Shown in pieces: positions 12,966 to 25,113 of a stretch of 64,000 nt of DNA (positions within the stretch are counted from its first letter, which is position 1; every line of letters starts with the position of its first letter). The stretch is from Sanghuangporus weigelae (lineage: Eukaryota > Basidiomycota > Agaricomycetes > Hymenochaetales > Hymenochaetaceae). Below the pieces are notes generated by a model. It ran no database searches. It had not been told where the DNA came from and was given only the letters and a program-made list of their open reading frames with translations. Where the stretch lies: the NCBI GenBank assembly GCA_033182465.1, contig CP137320.1:1426001-1490000 (forward strand), read 5' to 3'. Both the position numbers and the translations under genes were made by a program.

Positions 12966-15900
12966 TCAACTACCAAGCCATAAAAGCCTTTTGATGCCAT
13001 ACTCCATTTTTGCCATCACCGTTGTAGCCCGTTGTGCCTCCTCCAGGCTGACGATGGGTTCCAGAACCAGAAAGGCCTCATCTCTCGTGTCCTTGATCGC
13101 AACTATTGCTTGACAGATTCTATCCACCATTGCATCTACGGCCTCCTTGCACGTCCTTGCCCAGGTGAGATCATTAGCAGTTTCTACGAAACTTCCTGTT
13201 GTACGTCGGGAACGGACGGGATCGATGGGTAAGGCCTTGAAGGCTGCGAAAGATGTCATCGCGCTCTTCTCGGACGCCGCATTGTTAATCATTCGGGAAA
13301 ATACCGAACCTCTCGATCGCACATGATTTGGCCGCCTAGACGTTGCAGAATCTGGTGGAGATGACTCGCCAACCATCTCGACACTGTTGCGCAACGAATA
13401 GCTAGAGAATCGGGTGGTCTCTCCTGAGATCAGATAATGGATAGTGAAACCGTAGTTTTGTAGAGGGTCTCTATTGCCCTCTTCCAGAGGAGATAAGATA
13501 TACTCCCCTGCAAAAGAGAAAGAAATGCGTCAAGCAGGTTCCTCGATGGTTGGATTTTCTGACCTTCTGTTATTCTCGTGATCTGGTCCAGTAGAATACG
13601 AGTATAAGAAGTGACCTTCTCAAGCGTATAATCATAGCTGATGACATAGACAGCTTGAACACTCTGCACCATCAGGGAAGATTTCAGCATCTTCTAAGCT
13701 ATTTACAACAAAGTGACGTACGAGCAGTAGTATCTTCTCTTGTAATTTGTCACTGAATTTAACGCCAAGTTCCGCAGGAGACAAAAGAGTCCATCCGGAA
13801 AGTAGGGACTCTCCTTCCGAAAGAACACGCGAAACTGAGTCTGCGATGGCTTCTGTCCGTATCGCTTCTGTCCGGATGCGTTCTCTTGGATCCGTCGACT
13901 GTAACTTCTCAAGAAATTCAGAAAAGACAGCAAGAGTTCGATTTCCGAGCATGAAGTCTATGACCGCTTGCGAAAACCAGTCACTGAATGTCGAAGAGTA
14001 CATTCTCGCGAGGGAATTCATGCCATCGTTAAGCATTCCGGTGAGGTCCCGCTTGCCTGTTCGAGTATAGTCGCCCTTCAGAGCAGATGTACCTTGTTGC
14101 AAGAACGCTCCGTACTAAGTATCAGAATGATCTTGGACGGTTCCTTGGACGAACCTGCGTATGCTCTGCTAAGCGCATCACCGTTGTTGGCCCAGATATC
14201 GTTGAATGTGATATCGATGTCCGACAAACCAGGAGGGATTAACAATGCCAAAGCTCCAAGCTGCTTTTCGAGGACACGCCGAGCGAAAGCGGACTGAAGG
14301 ATTATATTTATCAGACACAATGTTACGGTGGAGGCCCTGCACTAACCTGAACGACATTTGTCCTATCAAGGCAATCGATACAATTCACGCGAAAAACTGA
14401 TTTCTGTTTGCTCATCAAGACTTCTCCAGAAAACCATGTAAAGCTGGAACGCTGTATAAGCCATAGCATCCAACTCTTCAGAAACACACCCACCCTTGTG
14501 TGTCAAATACGTTGCTCAATCTCTTGACTAATGATGAGATATTTTCGTAATGCATGCCTTTCGTTTCTTTATGGAAATCATATTCTGTGTAACTGACAAT
14601 GGCTCTATCATGGAACCAATCACAAAAAATGGCAAGAAAAATAGGCTCACCGGACATCCTTTGAACGAAGTTCGCTGACGCATTCCCAATATGCGCGAGT
14701 TATCGCGGCTTCTTTCCCCTGCTGTTCAGCAAGGTTGACGATGGTCTGATACCAAGGTTAAATAGAACCATGCGTTAAAAACAGTCCTGACTCCGTACAT
14801 GTGGACCATAGCGAGATATGGTCTTTGAGAAATGACGCCGAAGTGCGACAAGATTCTGGTCATGAGTTCGCTCAGGACTCAATACTGGCGGTGGCTTGAG
14901 ACTGTAGCCAGACTGAGTCCAGAACAGAGGAACTAAATGGATGGAGAAAAGATCAGAGTTACTTGTTACAGGAAACAAATTGCGCAACGTACTTGAGCCT
15001 CTTATTTGTATATAACTAAATACTTTAATTCTTCCCTCCCTCTGGTAGTAGTACGCTCAGTCTTCGTACATAAAGAATTCCATTAACCCACCTCAACGCG
15101 AGTGACAGACTCCGTTTCGACGAAATTGGCCACATTGGCGTCGTCGTCGACACCCCTTCTTTGATATCGAAGTCCAGCTCTTTCTGCATGCAATCATCAG
15201 ACACGAATTCGGTGAAGCGGTGTTCTGACCTCTAGATCGCCTTGAAATGACGATATAGTCCACAACGGCACTATCGCCCGATTCCAGAGATTCCGGCTCC
15301 CTCGGTACGCCGAATGAAGATATCTGATAAAAGCCCTGCATGACTGGGAGAATATAACAGTGGAGCTGTCCAATCTGTCAAGAACGCGACGTACGATGCA
15401 CCACTTGAACTTACACTTGCATCAATAAATGGTTGCAACATATGTTCGTTCCACCAAAATTGCTTGGTAACGCGACGCCACAATGGGAGAGTGGAATGCG
15501 GTTCCTCTAAAACATCACTGCGTTCTGCTGCTGCTGAATCCGGCAAATTTGCAGTGAGCGACTTAGACTGTGATCCGGTCTTTCGTCGCAGCCTTGCCAA
15601 TTCGTCTTGCTTATGTTGTAGGGATGTGGTTACATCTGAATAGTGTGAGAAGACAGCATGCACATTGCTTAGGAATCCCAATCCAGCACATAACCAGGTA
15701 TTCTGATGCAACTTACCAAAATTGTAAGCGAAGAACATGACGCCTTTAGTGAATTCTTTGATACATTGCCTTAGTATTTTCTGGTCAAGTTCACTCTGTC
15801 GCTCTTCAACTGTCGCCGGTGCCGACGAAGTAGTTTCGATAATATCCTGCAGAGCCATTTCTGGCTCCCTGCTAGAGTCGTCTAGCGTGTCATCCTTCAG

Positions 15901-16842
15901 TTGTCGAGATGGATGCTCGACGGATTGCCGTTGAGACAGGCGGTCCCAAAAAGAAAGCCGGTTTGCAAGGACTTTTGCAACTGCTGATGTCTCGCTAGTA
16001 TTGGAAGTTGGCGTGGACGTACCAGAAGTCACAGACGAAGCGGGTGATGGAGAAGGAAATTCAGAATCTGGGAGCGGAGACATGATCTTTACGTCATGGG
16101 TATCCGTGAATTTCATCCTAGAAGACTGCGTATCGGAGTGTGCTTTGTCTTCATGGACATGACCCAAGTCGGATGGATCAGAGGCAACGAGATCTGGGGA
16201 TTGGGTGGCATCCTCAGAGAACATATTAATACGATTATATTTATTCGAGAGGGTATTGAGCACCGCTCTTGCACGAGATTCTTGCAAAGGGATGGCTGCC
16301 ACCGACCTGATTCCATAGACACCGTTACGGTCATCGAGAACTTACAAACAATAAGTATAAGCTCTTGTAAGAAGCCATAATGACTGATAGCTCACAGTGT
16401 CCGACGTCAGACTTCGCTGTTATGACAAGGATATACGCATCTTTTGGTGTTCAAGAGTCAATCGCTTGATTTCAAAGAGTATAAGAAGCAGCAACATACT
16501 CGTGATCAGTTTCAAGCAACCAAGGACACCGAAGACTACAGCTGCTTCACTCCAAGGAACCGAGTCGTCTGTGGGGCTGGACAGTTCCTCCAGCTCAAAG
16601 CTGCTTCCCCAGGCCACGCTAACATAAGAATGGGGAACTGAGACGCCTGGTATTACCGGACGAAGTAGGAGAGCATCAGGTGTAGCAAGGACTGCGATGC
16701 GATAGTAAGGTGTCGGGTGGGGAACAGGTGGAATTGTCACGTTGAATCTGGGTCGTAACCCGACGACTGCGGCACTATTAGCCGCGACTGAAGTACCATC
16801 AGACAAAGGCGGTGTCTGGGAAGTCCTGAAGAGCTTCTTCAT
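12966..16842 (-). CDS. SAC-domain phosphoinositide phosphatase with hSac2 domain (INPP5F/Sac2-like)
   Basis: This enzyme should remove phosphates from phosphoinositides on endosomal or Golgi membranes. Translation starts [16 protein letters not shown] at 16842. The SAC domain shows [42 protein letters not shown] and the [13 protein letters not shown] block. The catalytic CX5R(T) motif NCIDCLDRT lies at 14359-14385. The hSac2 region follows ([17 protein letters not shown]), which separates this family from Sac1 and Fig4. The protein ends [19 protein letters not shown], stop at 12966-12968. Introns are numerous and short. A small in-frame duplication gives the repeated peptide [11 protein letters not shown] (13846-13875). 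It is divergent from PET100 and convergent with the Rco1-like gene. Substrate preference cannot be read from sequence. Confidence 0.88.
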
Positions 16843-17051
16843 TACTGAACCGACAATGCTAGTGATGGAGACATATGTAAGAAGATGTATGAGTGAGGAA
16901 GAGGTGCATACTGTCGTACTGCAGTGGTATGGGAGGAATTCTGTGACCTGTGACACGACTCACAAGGATCGACGCGCAACGCGTCCTGGAGTCGAGTCCC
17001 GTGACCATGGCTCGACTCAAGACAAAGCGGATCGCTCAGCCAACGACCACA
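16843..17051. promoter_or_regulatory. Divergent SAC2-like / PET100 promoter region
   Basis: These 209 bp separate two start codons on opposite strands. An ACGCGT hexamer is at 16979-16984 and a GACTCA half-site sits close by. No TATA element is obvious. Bidirectional use is inferred from spacing only. Confidence 0.4.
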
Positions 17052-17431
17052 ATGGCTGGTCCTCTACTTGAGATCTTTCGATTCGCGTTATATTTATCAT
17101 TACCCGTTGGTGCTATGATTCATTATGGAAAACCCGAATGGTACACACAAAACGTGCTGCCGGTAAGCACAGTCGGTCCATCGATGAATTGTCTACAGCT
17201 CTTTGTCACATGTAGTATAAGGAGAGAATATTCCCGCCACTGGAAAACACGCATCGTGTATGTTCCTTGGCTCCTTTGCATTTCAGACCGATTGAAGACT
17301 CATCTTGTCTTCAATGGTAGAATCTCCCAGTGGACCAAGCTGCTTTGAAGGAAGAACTTGCAAAGATTATGGCTGAAAAACGGGCAAGACGATTGCAGAG
17401 GGAGAAGGACGCGGAACAGACAAAGGAGTAA
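17052..17431 (+). CDS. PET100: Cytochrome c oxidase assembly protein Pet100
   Basis: Pet100 is a small inner-membrane mitochondrial chaperone needed for assembly of complex IV. Three exons join to about 90 residues: MAGPLLEIFRFALYLSLPVG, AMIHYGKPEWYTQNVLP; then YKERIFPPLEKTHR; then NLPVDQAALKEELAKIMAEK, with a basic tail ending QREKDAEQTKE. Splice sites are GTAAGC to CATGTAG and GTATGT to ATGGTAG. The N-terminal GPxLE-F-F-YxxxPxGxxxxxG pattern and the single transmembrane segment match the family, as do the small size and charged C-terminus. It faces the serine dehydratase gene tail-to-tail. Confidence 0.88.
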
Positions 17432-17554
17432 TGTGAAAATGCTCATATGGTAAATGCCGTTGTCAATATTATCTCTTTTTGACTAAGCGTGTTTGACGAA
17501 ACGATCTGGAAGCACGATATGACACATCTCGAAGTAGAAAAGAAAAACAAGACG

Positions 17555-18933
17555 TCAAACACTGGTCGGTCGCTTTATCACGCTCAGGCGTTTTCCATTG
17601 CAGAAAACTTCCCAAGCAGGACTTTTGCGCGACTCCTCCCGAAGTAAAGCCTCGTACTCTTGTACCTCATCTAATGATACTTTTACTCCCCCGCATACAA
17701 TGAATACTACGGTTTTCTTGTTTTCGTTGCTCTGATTGCGTTTCGTAATATTCGCCGTTTGGATTCTCTCGAAGAGGTCCGGATGATAGGCTAGTGAAAG
17801 TGTTGCGCTGCATGCGAGCTCCGCGAGAAACTTATGATCCTCTGGCGAGAAAACAGTCTTGAATATGAGCCACCATCCAACTGAAGCATCTTACCTGCAA
17901 ACATGCACGTAGTATGCATGGCCATCTCATCCGGAATAGTAACACAGGTAACACTGCCTAAACGCCGAAGCCCAGCATGCACAACGGATGTCGACGGGGA
18001 AGTCGCAGCCAAGGACGACGCCTTGGATGTGATCCGAACATTTGCGATGCTGATATTATGCTAGTCGTTGTAAGTCTGGCTACTCCCTGCCGGAAGGGAG
18101 CAATTGGCTCCCCAGGATTCATTCAGAGACATAGAATGGTAAAAGGCTGCCGCTCCATGCGTCTCTACCGCTACGATGGGCACTGAAAGCGCGATATTTG
18201 GTTATAAAATAGCGACAGCGACAGCGACACCGAAGCCGTGAGTTGGATACCGTACCATCGTCCCAGTCTACGTATTTGCATCCATCAATTATGCTTTTGA
18301 GCAGTCCGCCACCTCCGACGCTACAAAAGATGGCATCGGGTTTCTCGTGCAACTGATGACTGATTTCAGTAATCATCGAACTGTGGCCCTTGCTGAGTAT
18401 GGGTCCGTCATATCCATGCACGCTAGGGGAAAATGTCAATGCATTTTTTCTTTACGAACGAATCACTGCCTAGCTCACTAGCAGGCATTTTCATCTCGCT
18501 CCACCGCTTTTTGAGCTTCCTGTGCTGCCTCGGAATAATATTTTCCAGCCACTACTACTTCCGCCTTTTCCTTTTGCAAACGATCAACCATACTCTGGTT
18601 ATTACCTTTGGGTAAATATACAGTGCACTTTAATCCGAGGCTGTTTGCTGCACAGGCGGCTGCCAGGCCGGCGTTTCCACCGGAAGCGATGATAAGATGA
18701 ACATTGTCTCCGCGAGTAGCTTTGCAATGTGTCGCAAAAAGAGATATTCCTCTATATTTGAATGATTGAGATGGTTGTAAATTCTGAATGGTAGAGTTAG
18801 CATATAAGCAACGGGCATGTCTAGAAAGGCGGACCTCTAGCTTGAGGTAGACATTGCAGTCCAGTAAGCTGGAGAGATGGTTTGATAAGATGAGTGGCGT
18901 CTCCAACCATACTAAGCGCGATGCCTGGGACAT
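17555..18933 (-). CDS. CHA1: L-serine/L-threonine dehydratase (PLP fold type II), possible frameshift
   Basis: This cytosolic enzyme should convert L-serine to pyruvate and ammonia, and possibly threonine to 2-oxobutyrate, using pyridoxal phosphate. Exon 1 reads MSQASRLVWLETPLILSNHL. Exon 2 has the PLP-lysine motif QPSQSFKYRG, then IIASGGNAGLAAACAA. Later come FCSVGGGGLLKSIIDG (phosphate-binding glycines), VPIVAVETHGAAAFYHS, VTIPDEMAMHT and AEDHKFLAELACSATLSLAY. The C-terminus KSPAWEVFCNGKRLSVIKRP ends at TGA 17555-17557. One problem: between LNPGEPIAPFRQG and NVRITSKASSLAATSPS the frame changes near 18061-18083. The only clean fix is a 23-nt GT-AG intron; otherwise a 1-nt indel is present. 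All key catalytic motifs are intact, so I keep it as a CDS. Confidence 0.8.
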
Positions 18934-19457
18934 GATGAACTAGTACTATGGGTGCTTTTTTGACATACTGTAAGACCATTGGGGCGCCTAAAAGATGGTA
19001 TTACAATGCTTCACGACATACATTGTATTGATAATGTGGCAGCTCTTTTGAAAAACCGAGTATTAATATTCACGAGAAGATCGATGTAGATGTACATACG
19101 GTATTCGTATTTGCACCAGTTTGGTTCTGATGCATTATGTAAAGCTCTCTCAGGCGACTCCACCCTGCAGCCCCTCGTCCTCTTCATCGATGTTTGTTTC
19201 AAGAGCACGTTTTCTTTAGCTTCGCGCAGTGCCTTTCACTCTTCACCATTAAGGCTTGGTAAATTTACAGTATGGACCATCAGGCATTATGCTCGTCCCT
19301 TTTCGGTGACGGGAAGCATGAAGATTCCGTTCAAATGTTTCTGATCATGGTCAAGCAATATTTACTGTAAGGACTAGTACTGTAAATATCTCTGAGTCTT
19401 ACTACACGGACCTACAAGCCACAAAATTTATCTTCGACTTTTGGCTCCTGAATCATC
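18934..19457. other. Intergenic region upstream of serine dehydratase and the GH31 relic
   Basis: About 520 bp with only short open frames. A plus-strand frame of about 84 codons (19090-19344) matches nothing I recognise. The right end may hold remains of the 5' end of the GH31 pseudogene (an ATGAAG around 19318), but similarity is too weak to claim. Confidence 0.4.
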
Positions 19458-22350
19458 ATGTCGCATGAGACCGGGGATGGCTACAATCTTCGCGTGTCAG
19501 CGAAACCTGTTCGCCATCGAGGAGACGCGGTTGGTGGCTCCTTGTTATCAGTTCATATTCTCCAAAAGAGGAGTCATAAACTGGAAGATTTTAAAGTAAG
19601 TAAATTTGCTTATGAATGGACGATAAGGATCGCTTGCTCGATCTTGATAGTTCCCAAAGCTCTTACCTCCAACTTTTCCCAGTCGTGACGACACTAACGC
19701 TCCTTAAATCTCAATCGCAAAGAATACTCACAGTAAGCTAACCACCGGAGAGCTCTGTCGAGATAACTTCGAACCCATATACTCTTGTCTTCGGATATAA
19801 GCACCAGGGACTATGTGACGTTCTGTATCAATGGTCCTTGAATAAGTACTGCTTCGAATGCTTCCTGCCTTCCAACGATCCGAGAATCCCGCTATTTTTT
19901 CAGGTACATTGATCGGAGTTCACCATTTCTCCCGAAACTATGGTTTCGACGAAAAAATCGGTGCTTTCGTGAAGAATGGTAAGTCATAGCCTCGTTTGTC
20001 TGATTCACTTCCATTTTTCTGCTGTCGTACGCAGGCCAGAGCATCAGCAACTGGAATCAAGATAACGGAATGTCTAGCGAGCGACAATATGACTGCGTTC
20101 CTTTTTACATTCTGAATCGCGGCTATGCGATACTTTTCGACCATCCCGGGGAAGCTGAATCTGAGGTAGGTAGCGGGAAAGTCAGTAGAGTCGGTATAAG
20201 CGTCGCGGACGAGTCGTTAGAATACTTCCTGATTTAAGCAAGACATCGCTCCAGAGATACTGCTCCAACAATTAATTGTAACCCTTTGTTCTAATTATTG
20301 ACCACCAAGATTCTAGACCACTCTATACAACTGATAGGAAGACCTGGACAGGGACAACAAACTCATTTACCGATACCTATTTAACAATTCGGTCAATAAG
20401 ACTCCTCCCTCCCTGGACTTTCGGATTATGGCTCTCGACATCATTTCTGACCGACTACGATTTCGAAGACTGTGTCCGGATTCCTGCAAGGCACGCAGGA
20501 TCAGGAATGTCATGTTCGCATTTTCCACTTCGATTGTTTTTGGTAAGCTCTTCATTGTATAGAAAACTATTTCTAACAAATCTTGGACAGGAAGAAACAG
20601 TTCGAATGGTTGATTGCTCGGCGCTGCGTACCCAGTAAGCTGCCGATCTTCGACTCCAGAGGTTCTTTCACGTTTGGTCCTGACAACTTCCCAGACCCGA
20701 AGCAGTATTTCTCCGAGATTAAGTCAAAGTGTAACGTGAAAAGTCTGCGTGTGGAGTAAGTCCTGAACTACTCACATTTGCTCAGCACATAATCAAAGTT
20801 CTCTTCTCCTCTTGAATTGCAGTTAATCATTACATCTCTCAAATTTCAGCCATCTTCGGCGAGGCTTCCGAGTGCGGACTTCTCAATTAACGTACATCCG
20901 GTATGCTGTGGCAGCCCGGATCTGGAATCGTCGACATGTATTTCACGTCGTATCGAGTATCAAATCTGTTTGCTGGTGGTTTCATTTACAGTACCAATCC
21001 TGCGGCACGAGAATGGTACGCTGGAAAGATGGAATCGCTACTTGACCTCGGTGTTGATTGTTTCAAGGTAGGATAAATTTTCTTGTAGTAAATTTAACGA
21101 CTCATGTATAATTCTGCCGTAAACTGATTTCGTGGAGAGAGGACTCCTCATGCCAACGTACAGTTCTGTGATGGCTCGAACCCAAAACGCATTCGCAATA
21201 CTTATTCTCAGTTGTACAACGAGCTCGTCTTTATTCTACTCGAGAAACGATTCGGGAAGAATGAAGCCATGATATTCGCTCGCGCGTCGACGAGCGGTGG
21301 ACAGATTCCATCTTGTCTTGCCCCAAAGAGAACAGAGCTGGAATGACTTCAAAACACCGGGGTGGTGACGGCGAGTGATCGTACGAGGCAATGGCTGAGG
21401 CAATGTGTGGTGCTCTCAATCCGAACTCGTCGGGCATCGGTTTCACTTCCCATGATATTGGAGGTGTCGAGGTCAGTTCACCACTTCGTTTTACAATGCA
21501 AGCCGATAACTTTATATCGGGGTACTCCACCGCCAGATATTTGTAAGACCTGGGTAGCATTCGGTCTGTTTTCAGCGTATTCCAGATTTCACGGATCGGG
21601 CTCCTACAGGGCGCCTTTTGCGGACTACGGAGAGGATGCATCCAGGACACTCGTGAAGTTTGTTGAAACAAAACGCCGGCTCATGCTGTACATCTACAGC
21701 TACGTAGGTCAACCCACCGCTTCAACGCGGTACGATATCTAACAACGTTTCGATACAACAAGGCTATCAGCTCACATAAAGGAACATCCTTTAATGCGCG
21801 TCGGATTCCTTGAGTTCATCGACGATCGCGCAACCCACCATCTGGACCGGTAGTTCATGCCAGTGCCTCCACTGCCCGTCACCCCTTCTTTCGTTCCGTG
21901 TATCACTTACTGGCGGGTCGCTGGACATCGTTCTACCATCCGAATTGCGTGATGCAGGGTCCGCTGTGGATGAGAGAAAAGGTAGCGAATCTAGCGGTGG
22001 ACGATATCGCTCTATGGGTGCGGCAAGGAACCAATTTGTTACTGGGTCCAGAATAGTCGAGAGACCGGATTACTAGTATGATAGGAGTCTTGAGATAAGG
22101 ATAGACGAAATCGAAGATGGGACTACCGTAGAAGCCAGCGTCCCTGTCGAGAAAGCAGCAAACATTGCTGGTCTGCTCAGGGTTGAGAGGTATGGCAATT
22201 GTGTCAGTAGTTTCGGGATATAAGATCTGGCTCCTTATTTGGCCGGCATGGAAACGGAGGGTTCTCAGAGCGGAACAATCTAATGTACCACAAGATCCAC
22301 GGGGGTGCGAGTTAGCTGTGAAGCTGGTGAAGCCAGTATGATTTAACCTC
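19458..22350 (+). pseudogene. Decayed GH31 alpha-xylosidase (YicI-type)
   Basis: Blocks of a glycoside hydrolase family 31 alpha-xylosidase occur in order on the plus strand but cannot be joined into one reading frame. Visible blocks: KPVRHRGDAVGGSLL (19500); GQSISNWNQDNGMSSERQY and FYILNRGYAILFDHPGEAE (20037-20165); HFDCFW (about 20519); DNFPDPKQYFSEIKSK (20680); TNPAAREWYAGKMESLLDLG, VDCFK (20990); NVQFCDGSNPKRIRN (21157); GKNEAMIFARASTSGGQ (21250); GIGFTSHDIGGVE (21435); TWVAFGLFSAYSRFHGSGSY (21550); FLEFIDDRATHHLDR (21808); IALWVRQGTNLLLGPE (22008); IEDGTTVEASVPVE (22110). In-frame stops lie at 20235, 20888, 21376, 21851 and 22074. An acceptor or frame is lost near 21070-21150, and the acid/base region (expected HWGGD) is scrambled at 21310-21380. 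Several splice junctions are still recognisable, so decay looks fairly recent. No function is expected. Confidence 0.85.
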
Positions 22351-22738
22351 CGATTGCATCGGCTTGACACCTCCACCTACATGGCTGCATTTTTACCGTC
22401 ATTGGCCACGGAAAACATTCAACTTCGTACAATAAACTGTATTTCCCATTGCTCACTATCGATGGCATGTTGCGGTAATAACATTGATAAGTACGATATT
22501 AATGGTTAAACTATGTCAAAGTTAGATGAGAGCTGTGGTATATCCTGCCACGAATGGTGGCTATGGACGGGAGGTAGATTATTGACGCCAACAACACCCT
22601 TGCTCGCTGCTGAAGGTGTATGCCAATGTACCTCAGCCTGCGACAGATGCTCTTCCAGTTCCTTTGATCCACCGATATATCTGACCGAGCTACCGCTGTA
22701 AGGAAGAGGCGTATCTATTGATAGGAGTTCATATCAGT
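22351..22738. other. Gap between GH31 relic and Zn2Cys6 gene
   Basis: About 390 bp between the end of recognisable GH31 sequence and the stop of the convergent transcription factor gene. Only short open frames are present; I see nothing in it. Confidence 0.4.
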
Positions 22739-25113
22739 TCAAGGCCTGGGTGGCTTGTCTGGCCTGGACGCACATTGCAAGAGAGGGCTTCTCAAAGGAT
22801 ACTTCGTATCTCGAGGTATAGTCTGAGTCCCATGTAGTGGAACGATTTCGTTAGAGATCTCAACTTGAGCCATGCTGGCCCAAAATCTAAGTGAGAGTAT
22901 TAAGGAAGAAGCCAGGATTCGCGGAAGGCAATAGGATACCTTGATAAATTCCGCAGCAACTCTGCGCTTCGAGTTAGGTAGAAGCTATTGGTAAATTGAA
23001 AATCGTCGACAGTCAGACCCGTTCCACTAATCGCGCCTTTGACATCACTCTGTGCAAGTAAAAACGCCCCTCTTGCGATCGACAGAGGCAAAAAGGCTGA
23101 CGAAACACCAGTGGCGAACGGAAGGTTCTCATTTTGTATGAGAGATAGAATGTCTATTATAGCAATCGCTGACTATTGACTCTCATGAGTAAGCTGAATG
23201 ATGACTGAACAGCAACTTACCGACCAGGCAATATCAAGACGAGGCATTTCTGAGACTGTTTTGGGCGGTTGAGATGACCAAAAGATCGATGGACAATGCG
23301 AGATGATGAGAAAGCAATGGATTAAGGCATGCACGAGATAAAAAGGAAAGGAATCCCGAAACGGCACTGAAAAAGATAAATTTTCCTTGTTGATCGCTAG
23401 GGACGGTGGAATTCTCTCTTTTAAGGTCTCAACAGCGTACTGTATTTGTCTAAGAGGACCGGTAAGACATCACGGAATAGATAACCAGGACTATTCTTAC
23501 CGTACGCCTACATCCCGGAGTGTTGAGGGAGAGCTAGGCCTCCCGTAATTCGAACATACGTTCAAAGAGACCATTAGGCTTAGAACACCTTTGAATGCTT
23601 GATACATTATTGTACGTGATAGTGTACCACATGTTTTAACCTGTGGATACGGCATGCTGGTCGAACACTCGTCCAGTCGCAGAAGACAGCATTTGCCGTT
23701 GACTAGTCGTGACAACATGAGTGTTAATCACGGTAACGCTGGTTCTAAGTGCTTACCAGAACATGCAATTATGTCCAGCCAGACAACTGACCAGAAAGTC
23801 AGGCGGCATACGTCTCTAATTTCCTCGCTAGGTTCTTGGAGTATGTGCTCTTCGGAATACAGATGAAGTTCAGCTGCCAGAGAAGACGCCATCTGGCAAT
23901 TGCTTATAAACTCAATGAAAGGACAACTCATAGAAAACTGCTCACCTGGCTGTATATCAGGCAGCCTGTTGTTTTTGAAGACTCGTTATCACTACTTTAT
24001 TCTGGCTAAGACTTGATCCAGACCTACTTTTACTCCGTCCTGAACCATTTTCTGTCCAGGCAATCAGGATCATTGCATGTAATTGCTCCAGCTTGCTTGA
24101 ACCTCCTTCAAACAATAATGACTCGATTTAATGTCAGAAGGAGTAAAAAAATTGTGACTGAAGGGACGGGATTTACTTTGACTACGTTAAGGTATGGTTC
24201 GCCGGAAAGGTGACGTTGGCCTGGCTCATGACGAATTTCATCGGAAAACCTGTGGAATTATTGCCTTCATAAGTTAGGACAGAGCATATATTTCATGGAA
24301 ATAAACCTTGCGGAGTATGCCGCCAAGCAATTGGCGATTAAGGGAGAGAGGTTGCCTTCTCGAGCGCAGCGCGCTGTTTCGACGGGGTCAAAAAACGGAA
24401 AGACACATCCGGCATACAGAAAGAACAAATCGATGAGGCTTGGTAGGAGCTTCGGGTGAGGATAGGCCTCTCGACACGGATCAAAAAGCATACTATCATC
24501 ATGCAGGTCATTGCTGGTGGAATTTTGTCCTTCAATACTAGATTGTCCTTCACTGGGCAATTCCAAGAGATTATTGGGTGTATTTCTATGACTCAATTTC
24601 TTGCGGGATGTTGAAGGCGACGATGAGGATAAGCTTGAGGTGGAAGGCCCCTCGTGGACCTCTACAGGAAGGATAGTTTCGCAAGACTGGCCGGACAAGG
24701 AAGCTGTAGGGTTGATCTTGTGACTATGGCGCGTTGGAGCAACAGTGAAGGTTGCAATACCGCGCTGGCTCCAGATACGATTGCGCTCTTCAAAGACGCA
24801 TACGCTAGGAGTTCGAAGCCGTTAAAAGGAATCCAGAACTGAAATTCTTCAATCCTACCTGCCGGATGCTTCGCATGACTCGCACTTATCGTCGCCGCGT
24901 CCAGTAAGCCGACATTTTACCTTCCTGATTCGACTACGGACCGAAGTTAGTGAGCGGTTCATTGAATTGGCAGATGATTAGTGCATGCATACGCAAGGAA
25001 TGACGTATCGGAGCTACACACCAAGCGTCGCAGGAGGTGATGAGCCTTGTGCGCTTCCTGACTGTCCGAACAGGCTTTTGTGGTTTCTCAAATACAAACT
25101 GAATATCGCTCAT
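22739..25113 (-). CDS. Zn(II)2Cys6 fungal-specific transcription factor
   Basis: This is a nuclear DNA-binding regulator. The first exon starts MSDIQFVFEKPQKPVRTVRK at 25113 and runs into a basic stretch before the zinc cluster. Joined over two short introns, the cluster reads C-DA-C-RIRKVK-C-RLTGRGDDK-C-ES-C-EASGSV-C, i.e. CX2CX6CX9CX2CX6C. A Ser-rich linker follows, then a fungal-specific middle homology domain: LLPSLIDLFFLYAGCVFPFF, LHAMILIAWTENGSGRS, CLIYSQMASSLAAELHL, EIRDVCRLTFWSVVWLDII, and FPFYLVHALIHCFLIISH. A C-terminal exon ends SRPDKPPRP (TGA 22739-22741). About ten short introns are needed and none forces a lesion. It lies tail-to-tail with the GH31 relic, so it may once have regulated hemicellulose (xyloglucan) use; that link is inference from adjacency. 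No target can be named from sequence. Confidence 0.82.
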
